NCBI RefSeq assembly: GCF_927904885.1
Contig: NZ_CAKMNW010000067.1
Location: forward strand, 113,766 to 177,765
Direction of reading: 5' to 3'
Origin: Candidatus Nitrotoga sp. M5
GTDB lineage: Bacteria; Pseudomonadota; Gammaproteobacteria; Burkholderiales; Gallionellaceae
DNA: 64,000 nt
Position 1 is the first letter of the stretch. Each line of letters starts with the position of its first letter. The position numbers and the translations under genes are program-made. Under the pieces are notes generated by a model, which saw only the letters and a list, made by a program, of their open reading frames with translations, searched no databases and had not been told where the DNA came from. Below, in pieces: positions 18,101 through 26,700 of this stretch.

Positions 18101-20296
18101 TTACTGCGGTGCGCACATTACCACGCCTTCATTGGTCCAACCACGTGTCACAACCTCCTGAATTGCTGCCAAACTGCTGGCGATCCGGTGGTTACTATCG
18201 ATGCCCCTACTAAATCCGTTGTTATAGGCCCGATATACTGGTGAAGTGTTGGCGGGGCATGTGCCATTCATGGGAACAATCGTCAGGAAGTCAAGACTCT
18301 CGAAATTCCAGCGTTTTTGTGTTGCAGGTGTTGTAATTTGTAATTGTTTAAGCTGGGCGCATTCATCTGCGCTAGCTGTGTAGAAATGGGAGTTTGGCCC
18401 AGGCAACATGCTTCCGTAGAATCGGCAAACAGGCAATTCCCCTCCAGACCTGAACGTAATACCAGTGCGCTGCCAGCGACCGACTGCTCCGCTGTCAACA
18501 AAAGCCTGTTCGCCGGCATCGGCGGTAATGAAATAATGATCCAGGTCGAGATTGTAATATTCGACGACCGTACCAGGGGCGACAATGGTGGAGAAAATCG
18601 CTGTCACATTTCGAGGCGCATTCATTGCAACTGAACAGGTATCATTGGTGCCATTGCATGCTCCGCTCCAACCGGAAAAAATCGAACCTGAAGCAGGCGT
18701 AGCTGTAAGTGTAACATTAGCTCCGTGGGTAAAAGGTGCGTTACAGCTTGTACCGCAATTAATTCCATCAGGAGACGATATTACTGTACCTTTGCCGTTA
18801 CTGAACTTGCTGACAGATAGTAAGTAGGTCGGACCAACATTCAGCCATTGGTGAAGTGCATCGTTATATACGACATCAAAGCGGCCATATTCATCTGATC
18901 CACTTCCAAAGCAGCTTGGGTCTCCCCCCCTCAACTGCCCAATTAAATAATGGGTATTGCCAATTATCTCGAATAGTCCGGCGCCACTACTGCCACCTTC
19001 TGTAATCCCGGAAGTATAGGCAATATCCAGATATTTTCCATTGACTTTGTTTGCGAATGAGCATCCAAAAGTGCCCGTGTTTGGATTTGTGGCAGTGCAG
19101 TCCTGAAAAGATATAAACCTTCCGAAACTTATTTTCTGCAAATCGCCATCCGGATGATGGATGCCTGCCACATAAGCTAGCAGTTCAGGTGCATTCGGGG
19201 ACCATCCTGCATATAACGCCCCGACAGGTGGAAGTTTGCTCAACTGCATAAATGAAGTGTCGGTTGCCGGATTGCTATAGAGCAATGTTGCTCCGCCGGT
19301 GCGTGTTTGAAATTCTGGATTAAGCGTGCCGCTGTTGCAAGCCGTAGAGTGATAAAACCAGAAAGTTTGTAGTGTTGAAGCTACCGTCTGATTGGTTATG
19401 CAGTGATTGGCGCTAAGAAAATAAGGCGTGCCACTTGACGCTGCGTCATTAAGTAGTGTTCCAGTGCACAGAAAACTACTGCCAGACTTGACGAAGGTTA
19501 TTTTTGCTGTGGCTCTACTTTCAGGGCTCCATTCGCTGTGGCACGAGACATCGATTTCACAGCTTTCCTTTTCTCCAATTTTGGAAACTTTATCTCCCCG
19601 CGCAGCTTGAAGGAGGGTGTCAAAAAAAAAATGAGAGACGCTGGGAATTGCGATTTCAAGTTTATCTGGGCTGGTACCTAACGGTAATTCGATTTCCAAG
19701 GTCACTTCTTCTCCCTCGACATGGGGCGACCAGTAGGTGCGGGCTGCGTCACTATTGTCGCCAGCATCCAAATTGCGCTGGATGGTCTCCAGGATTTCTC
19801 TGCCAACAATTTCGTAAGCATTTTCTGCCCCCTGAGAATAGAAGCGGAAGGTGGCTTCCGATGGCAAGCGATGCACCAGCATACCCACGCGGATTCCCAT
19901 TGCCTGTGGTGAGGTAATACTTATCGCTGCAATTTTTCCGCCCTGGAGCGTGTTCTGCCACTTTAGTCTGGATGTTGTATCGGTGATATTTCCTAATTGA
20001 GGCACGTTGCGGCCGGAGCCGATTTTGCGGGGTGTACTTGTGCGTGAATCGAAATCAGTTTCGGATGATTTGTTCTCTTTAGAGATGGCGCCAATCGAGA
20101 TTGAATACGGTGGGGGGGAGGGGTTGGTTTTACGGGGTTTTACGGGCGAAGTGCTGCTATCAGAGGATGCAGGCAGAGTGTAGGGTTCTACGCGGCCAGA
20201 ATGGGGTTCAAACGGTTGAGCGAGAGATGGGGTGGAAATGAACGTTATTAACATCCATAAAATAACTACAACATTGGGATTTCGGTTGCTTGGCAT
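18101..20296 (-). CDS. Secreted lysyl-endopeptidase-like serine protease with InlB-type repeat and DUF5648-like C-terminus
   Basis: 731 residues from ATG 20296 (MPSNRNPNVVVILWMLITFIS); an in-frame TTG eight codons upstream is less likely. The signal peptide ends near PSLAQ. A propeptide-like region of about 200 residues is followed by a trypsin-fold domain. Its triad is visible as His in LSANHCITNQ, Asp in NPATDTSFMQL and Ser in EGGSSGAGLFE. Cys residues at CEIDVSCHSEW match the Achromobacter protease I-type family. Next comes a divergent InlB-type repeat (GKGTVISSPDGINCGTSCNAPF...WSGACNG). The last domain (VVEYYNLDLDHYFITAD...SHFYTASADECAQL) resembles DUF5648, often a surface adhesion-like module. 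It is likely exported and possibly surface bound. No operon partner. Confidence 0.85.
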   Translation of the reverse strand: MPSNRNPNVVVILWMLITFISTPSLAQPFEPHSGRVEPYTLPASSDSSTSPVKPRKTNPSPPPYSISIGAISKENKSSETDFDSRTSTPRKIGSGRNVPQLGNITDTTSRLKWQNTLQGGKIAAISITSPQAMGIRVGMLVHRLPSEATFRFYSQGAENAYEIVGREILETIQRNLDAGDNSDAARTYWSPHVEGEEVTLEIELPLGTSPDKLEIAIPSVSHFFFDTLLQAARGDKVSKIGEKESCEIDVSCHSEWSPESRATAKITFVKSGSSFLCTGTLLNDAASSGTPYFLSANHCITNQTVASTLQTFWFYHSTACNSGTLNPEFQTRTGGATLLYSNPATDTSFMQLSKLPPVGALYAGWSPNAPELLAYVAGIHHPDGDLQKISFGRFISFQDCTATNPNTGTFGCSFANKVNGKYLDIAYTSGITEGGSSGAGLFEIIGNTHYLIGQLRGGDPSCFGSGSDEYGRFDVVYNDALHQWLNVGPTYLLSVSKFSNGKGTVISSPDGINCGTSCNAPFTHGANVTLTATPASGSIFSGWSGACNGTNDTCSVAMNAPRNVTAIFSTIVAPGTVVEYYNLDLDHYFITADAGEQAFVDSGAVGRWQRTGITFRSGGELPVCRFYGSMLPGPNSHFYTASADECAQLKQLQITTPATQKRWNFESLDFLTIVPMNGTCPANTSPVYRAYNNGFSRGIDSNHRIASSLAAIQEVVTRGWTNEGVVMCAPQ

Positions 20297-20935
20297 GGTT
20301 AATTTTCTTTTTTGAATCAATTGATTTTACAACATACTACACCGAAATCGCTTGTCAATAATGGATATATGTGTGTTTATGCAGTCAGTTTTTATGTGAC
20401 TGGCGATTAATGCAGCGGTGATAAATAATTCAGCCGAACTATTTAGCTTTGTGTTTGGCATCGGCACTAAATTTTTTGCTGAATATCCGAAGGACTCTCC
20501 GTTTTATGAGGAGCCGCTCTCTGTTTTAAGCTAATCCAACATCAATAATTCCATTTTGAAATTTATCTTTACAAATCATGCTAATCACCTTATCTGCGAC
20601 AATTTGTCACATTCCATCAGTTTAAACATTAAGTTAACATCGCGCCTCAACATTATTGTGAGCGGGTGAAGTTGAGATTGAATGACAGTTGTCCTGCTGG
20701 AAAAAACGATTTATATCATAAAAATATAGCGAATCTGGATAAATACCACTCAGCTTCGCTAGCTGCTAATCGATGCAGTTCATCAAGAGTACTTCTACAC
20801 CTGCACTAAAAATTCTGGAATATCTTGGGCTAGCCAATCAGGTGGCGAAATTACTGATACTAATTTTGATACTGGACTAAGTGCGGCATTCATTTGTCAA
20901 ATCGATATCTCAGCAATTGAAGCAACTAGTATAAA
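20297..20935. other. AT-rich intergenic region
   Basis: No supported gene. A 35-codon plus-strand frame from ATG 20773 (MQFIKSTSTPALKILEYLGL) has no ribosome binding site or recognisable family. The protease promoter should lie at the left edge. Confidence 0.4.
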
Positions 20936-21114
20936 GGCACCACTAGATATTGAATTTCTATGCAAAACAAGGCGCGAATAAAAAATGTTAGCGCGTCATA
21001 TAGTTGATATGTAAGTGATTAACTTTTTTAGAGTAACGGAATATTGTGACGAAACGGGGTAGGCAGGCAAGCCACAAAGCGGCTGCTCACAAAATTGGAT
21101 TTTTAGAGGTGCCC
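20936..21114 (+). repeat. MITE-like element copy B (179 bp)
   Basis: The right end is AAAATTGGATTTTTAGAGGTGCCC (positions 21091-21114) and the left end GGCACCACTAGATATTGAA is its imperfect complement. Its length equals copy C at 23286-23464. They share long blocks such as GTTGATATGTAA, GTATTGTGA/ATATTGTGA, AACGGGGTA-GCAGGCAAG and AAGCGGCTG. It has no ORF. The ends match the IS5-family element at 15439. Confidence 0.8.
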
Positions 21115-21205
21115 AATAATTATTCTGAAGGGTTTGCGCGAATGTGCAATGTATAAATCAGTGATACGAAATAGGTTTTGCTAGCAGAATTCAGAGGAAC
21201 AATAT

Positions 21206-23275
21206 ATGAAATATGTATACAAGTCACAGTATTTATTAATCTTGTTTGTATTACCCTGCCTCGCATACGCAGACCACATAGTAAAAGATTTTGAGACGAC
21301 ATTACCTACAGTTACTGTGACAGGTACTCGTGATGAGCTAGGTGCATCATTGACTCAGCCAGATATAAAACGAGCCACTAATGAAATTAATCAAACCGCT
21401 GGCGGTGTGACTATTGTTGACGCCGAAAAGGTTCGTGAAGGTCGAGTATCAAATTTTGCCGATACTTTAGGACTTGCCACTGGTGTCTTTGCTCAGTCTC
21501 GATTTGGAGCTGAGGAATCACGCTTATCTATACGAGGATCAGGTCTGCAGCGTACATTTCATGGCCGTGGTATCAAGCTGATGCAAGATGGTATCCCAGT
21601 CAATCAAGCTGATGGCAGTTTTGATTTTCAGGCAATCGAACCGCTGGCCACTCGCTATATTGAAGTTTACCGCGGTGCCAATGCACTTCGTTATGGTGCG
21701 ACTAACCTAGGCGGAGCAATCAATTTTGTTTCGCCTACAGGTTACGATGCACCAAAATTTGAATCGCGTGCAGAGATTGGCAGCTTTGACTATAAACGAT
21801 TTGGCGTTGCCACAGGTGGTGTTGTTGGTGACCTGGATTATTTCATCAATGCAAGTACATTTAGCCAAGATGGTTACAGAGATTTTGCTAAACAAAATGC
21901 AAAACGGGCAAATGCAAACATTGGCTACAGATTTAACCCCGACCTAGAAACCCGCTTTTATCTTGGTTATGCGAATAGTGACTCTGATTTGCCAGGTAAT
22001 CTGACTAAAGCTCAGCTGAAGCTTGATCCAAGTCGAGCTTTTCTGAGTCCTGCCACCCTGCAACAAAAGCGTGATATTGAGTTGTTGCGACTGGCCAACA
22101 AAACTACCTTGCGCATGGGTAAAACCCGCCTGGAAATTGGCGCTTTCTACTCTGAAAAAAACCTTTTTCACCCTATTTTTCAAGTGCTGGATCAGGATAA
22201 TCATGATTATGGTCTAGAAGTACGTCTGGTAAATGATAGTCAGCTATTCGGTTATAAGAATGAATTCGTGCTTGGTTTTACTCCTACCCGGGGTGTCACC
22301 CAGGAAGATCGTTGGGTAAACGATAAAGGCAATCGGGGTGACCGTACCAACAAATCTGATCAGATTGCTACCAATATGAGCCTATATGCTGAGAATCGCT
22401 TATTTATATTGTCCAAACTCGCCCTTATTACCGGCGTGCAATATACCAAGTCGAAGCGTGAATTTATTGACAAATTTTTCGACACGCCAGCAAAGAATGA
22501 AAGTTTCAATGCAAACTATATACAAACCAGCCCTAAAATTGGTCTCTTGTATAACCATCTTCCTAATGTGCAATATTATGCGAATCTATCGCGCAGTTTC
22601 GAGCCCCCTTCATTTGGCGAGCTGGCGGGCGGTTTACAACCTAACATTGTTAAAGCTCAAAGTGGTACTACTTTTGAAATTGGCACGCGCGGTAATAGCA
22701 AAAATATTGATTGGGACATCTCCGCCTATCATGCACGATTGAGCAATGAGTTATTGCAGATTGCCGTTTTTACGGGTGGTAATAATCCAGTTCCAGCGGC
22801 GCAAACTACCAATGCTTCTCGAACAATACACGCTGGCCTTGAAATGGGACTGACAGCACGCTTACCTTTCAATCTGGAATGGCGTCAAAATCTGTTGATC
22901 AACGAATTTCGCTTTGATGATGATCGCACCTTTGGCAATCGCCGCCTTCCAGGTATACCCAGGACCTTGCTGCGAGGTGAGTTGAAATACCGTACAGGTG
23001 GTTTTTATATCGGCCCTACCATTGAATCTTCACCATACCGGTACGCGGTTGATTTTGCAGAGACTCTTTACGCAGACGGCTATACTATTTTCGGCTTGAA
23101 GATGGGCCAGAAAATCAATGCGCAACTTTCTTGGTTTCTGGAAGGGCGTAACCTTGCTGATCGTAAATATTCTGCTACCACCAGCGTGGTACTCAATCAA
23201 GGTGGTGCTGATGGCGCACTTTTTCTGCCAGGTGATGGCCGTTCAGCCTATACCGGTGTGCAATGGCGATTTTAA
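21206..23275 (+). CDS. TonB-dependent outer-membrane receptor
   Basis: 689 residues. A signal peptide of about 22 residues (LLILFVLPCLAYA) precedes a TonB box-like stretch TVTVTGTRDE (about 35-44). The plug domain lies at about 65-190 (TAGGVTIVDAEKV..., SRLSIRGSGLQRTFHGRGIKLMQDGIPVNQADGSFDFQAIEPLATRYIEVYRGANALRYGATNLGGAINFVSP). A 22-strand barrel follows, ending in the outer-membrane signature WRF. It imports a siderophore, cofactor or other large ligand using TonB energy; the plug resembles the ferric-siderophore group, but the ligand cannot be named. Start ATG 21206 follows AGAGGAAC. No Fur box was recognised. It stands alone, bracketed by two direct copies of a miniature element. Confidence 0.93.
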   Translation: MKYVYKSQYLLILFVLPCLAYADHIVKDFETTLPTVTVTGTRDELGASLTQPDIKRATNEINQTAGGVTIVDAEKVREGRVSNFADTLGLATGVFAQSRFGAEESRLSIRGSGLQRTFHGRGIKLMQDGIPVNQADGSFDFQAIEPLATRYIEVYRGANALRYGATNLGGAINFVSPTGYDAPKFESRAEIGSFDYKRFGVATGGVVGDLDYFINASTFSQDGYRDFAKQNAKRANANIGYRFNPDLETRFYLGYANSDSDLPGNLTKAQLKLDPSRAFLSPATLQQKRDIELLRLANKTTLRMGKTRLEIGAFYSEKNLFHPIFQVLDQDNHDYGLEVRLVNDSQLFGYKNEFVLGFTPTRGVTQEDRWVNDKGNRGDRTNKSDQIATNMSLYAENRLFILSKLALITGVQYTKSKREFIDKFFDTPAKNESFNANYIQTSPKIGLLYNHLPNVQYYANLSRSFEPPSFGELAGGLQPNIVKAQSGTTFEIGTRGNSKNIDWDISAYHARLSNELLQIAVFTGGNNPVPAAQTTNASRTIHAGLEMGLTARLPFNLEWRQNLLINEFRFDDDRTFGNRRLPGIPRTLLRGELKYRTGGFYIGPTIESSPYRYAVDFAETLYADGYTIFGLKMGQKINAQLSWFLEGRNLADRKYSATTSVVLNQGGADGALFLPGDGRSAYTGVQWRF

Positions 23276-23285
23276 TATTGCGTAT

Positions 23286-23464
23286 GGACACCTCTAAAAA
23301 TTTAATATCTAGAGAAGATAAGGTACGATTAAAAGAATTGAGCGCAGCATGTCGTTGATATGTAATTGATAATATTTTTAGAATAACGCAGTATTGTGAT
23401 GTAACGGGGTAAGCAGGCAAGATGCGAAGCGGCTGTTCGCAAAATTGGATTTTCAGATGTACCC
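23286..23464 (+). repeat. MITE-like element copy C (179 bp)
   Basis: Left end GGACACCTCTAAAAATT and right end AAAATTGGATTTTCAGATGTACCC (23441-23464) form imperfect terminal repeats. It has the same orientation and length as copy B and begins 10 bases after the TonB receptor stop. Confidence 0.8.
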
Positions 23465-23787
23465 ACAAGCTATTATGCTGAGGTTGGTTGTCAACAATGA
23501 GTATGAATGGCACTGAGGCTGACAGTCAATTTTCGTATTGCTTGCTTTTACATGCCGCAATCGATCAATAGTTCGGCTGAGCCTACATGCGAATCAATTA
23601 TTTTCGACTTACCGCTAGTGAGTGAGAAGTCTGTTTGTACAAAATCGACTATCAGTTTAGCTCACCTCATAAAGCCATATCCCCTCTACCGGCGAATAAA
23701 GAGGAGAAGCTTCAAGTGAAAATCAGGGAAAGCGTGAGCGCAGCGTATGCTTCGAACATCACTACATCATCCCGGATTGACGACCAA
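23465..23787. other. Intergenic region after the glucan operon
   Basis: No gene or clear terminator is seen between MITE copy C and the 3' end of the malQ-treY gene. Two overlapping plus-strand frames (23507-23719, 23635-23931) lack family features and are taken as chance. Confidence 0.4.
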
Positions 23788-26700
23788 TCATTCGATCGCG
23801 TCAGAGGCCAGCAATACCACTGGGAAACAGGTCAGCAATTGTCCCAGTGGCAATTGGCTGGCTGCCGCATGGCGTTCGCCGGTGAAAACGTTATGCCATC
23901 CGAGGTCAGACAATTCACCGGGCAGTTCTAATACGGCGTCGCCCCATACATCGAATCCCAATGGCAGAAGATTGCGATCGTCCAGCAGGCGGACCGGCAG
24001 ACGCGGCACGAGAACGATCAGGGTTTGATCTCCGTGGCGCCGCGCGAAGGCGCAAGTATGAATAGCAAGTTTGCTTCGCACCGTCAAGGGTAGGTATTCG
24101 CCGTCACGAAATACTTCGGGCCAGCGCGCACGCAGTGCCAGACTCTGCCACAGTGTATAAAGCTTGATGCGGCCATCCCTCATGTCTGCCAGTAACGGTT
24201 GCAAACGCTTTGGCCACTGTTCCGGTGGTGCGTCAGTCAGCGCCCGCATTTCCGCAAGCATTGCGTGTCGCTGAGTAAAGTCTATCGGTCGACGGTTATC
24301 CGGGTCGACCAGATTGAACTGCCACAATTCGCAACCCTGGTAGATGTCGGGCACACCCGGCGAGGTGACCTTGATCAGCATTTGTGCGAGTGCGTTGATC
24401 AGGCCATAGTGAGCGATGTTTTGTACCAGTGGTATAAAGTCAGCCAAGAACATATTTTTCTCGCCTGACGCCAGCAAGGTATGTACAAAATCACTCATCG
24501 CGCTTTCGTAGTCGGTATTAACCTGAACCCAACTACTGTGTTCTTTGCCTTCGCGTAGCGCTTTGATCATGTAGGCGTCGATACGCGTTCGGTAGTCGGC
24601 CAGTCCTGCCTCATCAGGCAAGATCAGCGGCCAAGTGCCGATCAGGGTCTGGTAAAGAAGATATTCGTCGTTGCGGGAAGGTGCCTCGACTCCATCAATC
24701 AGACGCTTGCGGCCGCGGTTCATGCGGTTCCAACGCTTGAGCATCAACTTCCACGCCGCCGGCATCTCAGAGAGCACGTTAATTCGGGCGCGCACGTCCT
24801 CTGAGCGTTTGCTGTCGTGGGTGGAGGTAGTCAGCATGTTGTGCGGCCAGCTGATTGCGCGGACACGCGTCGCGGCGTGAAAGGCAGCCACTGAAATGCC
24901 GAAGCGACGTGGCTCGCCGCCAACGTCGTTGAGCGAAGTCAGGCGGTAGTAGCGATAAAAGGCAGTGTCTTCGACGCCTTTTGCCATCACCGGTGAAGAG
25001 ACTTGCTGAAACTTCATGGCGAAAGCCAGCAACGGCTCGCGGAACGCAGCACAACGGCCGCAACCGATATCGGTGGTCAGCACGCTTTCGAGAAAATCGT
25101 AGATACCGGTATCGGCATCCGGGCTGCGCTTCTTGGCTACCGCCACCGCCCAGGAGATATGGCTACGGTCGTCGGCAGACAGCCCGCCGTGGGCGACGTA
25201 GCTACGATAGACAGGGAAGCAGGCTACTACTTCTACCAGCGCCTCGCGAAGCCCGTTGAGGGTGAAGTCGAAGGTGTCCCGGCTGGCAGCGGCAATGCGC
25301 GCCAAACGGTTGGCGAGGACGTTGAACTCGCTCGACAGGGCGGTGCGCATGATTAGTTTCTTTGCGTCGTAGGCCAATTTTTCGAAATCGCTGTCGATGC
25401 CGCTGAAGTCTCGGTAGGTGCGCGTCATACGCCGCTCGGCGGAACTATCGACAAATAGATTGTTGACCAGGTTGGCGAAGCGGTAGCCAGTAGCGCCATG
25501 GATTGGCCAGTCGTCCGGCAAACGTTCGTGGTCTGCGAGGATCTTCTCGATCACCAAATATAGCGGTAACGGCTCGCCCAACGTGTAGAATTTCCCACCA
25601 ACGGCTTGCTGCAGGTGACGAAAGTACTCGCCCGGATCGTAGAGCCCATCAGGATGGTCAATACGCAACCCATCAATTTTACCCTGAGCGACTAGTTCTA
25701 GAATGAAACGGTGGGTTGCGTTAAATACCGTTGGGTCTTCCATGCGTAGCGCGGCTAGGTCGTTGATATCGAAAAAGCGCCGGTAGTTAATTTCATCGGA
25801 AGCGACGCGCCAGTAGGCAGGACGGTAGCCCTGCATCTGGATCAGTGCGTGCATCAAGTCGAAGCTGGCAGGATGGTTGGGACTGCCATTGAATTCTGCC
25901 AGATTGTCGGCGATATGGTGGGCGATATCGGCACAGGCTTCACTCAGTACGGCGAGGTGGCGTTTATGCACCTCTTTGTCGCGCTGCCGCTCGGCCATAC
26001 ATGTCGGGTCTGTGTTGGTGCGCGCCGGCAAGTGGCCAAAAGCAGTAAGCAGAGCCTGCAGTTCCCCGTAGCGCTCGTGGCTTTCCCCGAGAGCAGTTGC
26101 CAGGCGTTCGCTGCGATGCCCAATAATTTGTGGATAGGTCGCTGGGTCCACCGGTAGTCGATGCTGGTAATAGTAGAAGCTGAGTTCGCCATGCACTGCG
26201 TCGTAATCCAGGCGCAACTCTCCACGGTTGAGCACGGCACCATAGTGGTCGCCCAGTAAAGGCAGCAGCACTTTGCCCTTGAGGTCCGGATTGAGCGGCT
26301 CCCAGTCGATATCAAAAAATGCGCCCCAAGCCGAGGCGGGACCGTTCTCCAGAACGTCTAGCCACCAGCCATTGTCTGAGCCCATGACACCCATGTGATT
26401 TGGGACGACGTCAACTATCTGGCCCAAATTATTTCCTTGGAGTGCGGCAACAAAATCCTCATATTCCTGTGGTGTGCCGATTTCCGGATTGAGGGCGGTA
26501 TGGTCGACGATATCGTAGCCATGGTTACTTCCAGGTCTCGCCATCAAGTAGGGTGAGGCGTAGCAATGGCTTATCCCCAGCTCGGCGAGATAAGATGCCA
26601 ATCCTGTCGCTTGAGAAAAAGTGAAGTCGCGGTTGAATTGCAGCCTGTAAGTAGCGCGCGGTATAACTGCAGTATGGGAAGGTGGGAGGATTTCTTCATG

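Noticed and set aside
21115..21205. Fur box ahead of the TonB receptor
   Set aside because: No sequence close to the GATAATGATAATCATTATC consensus was found in the short upstream region.
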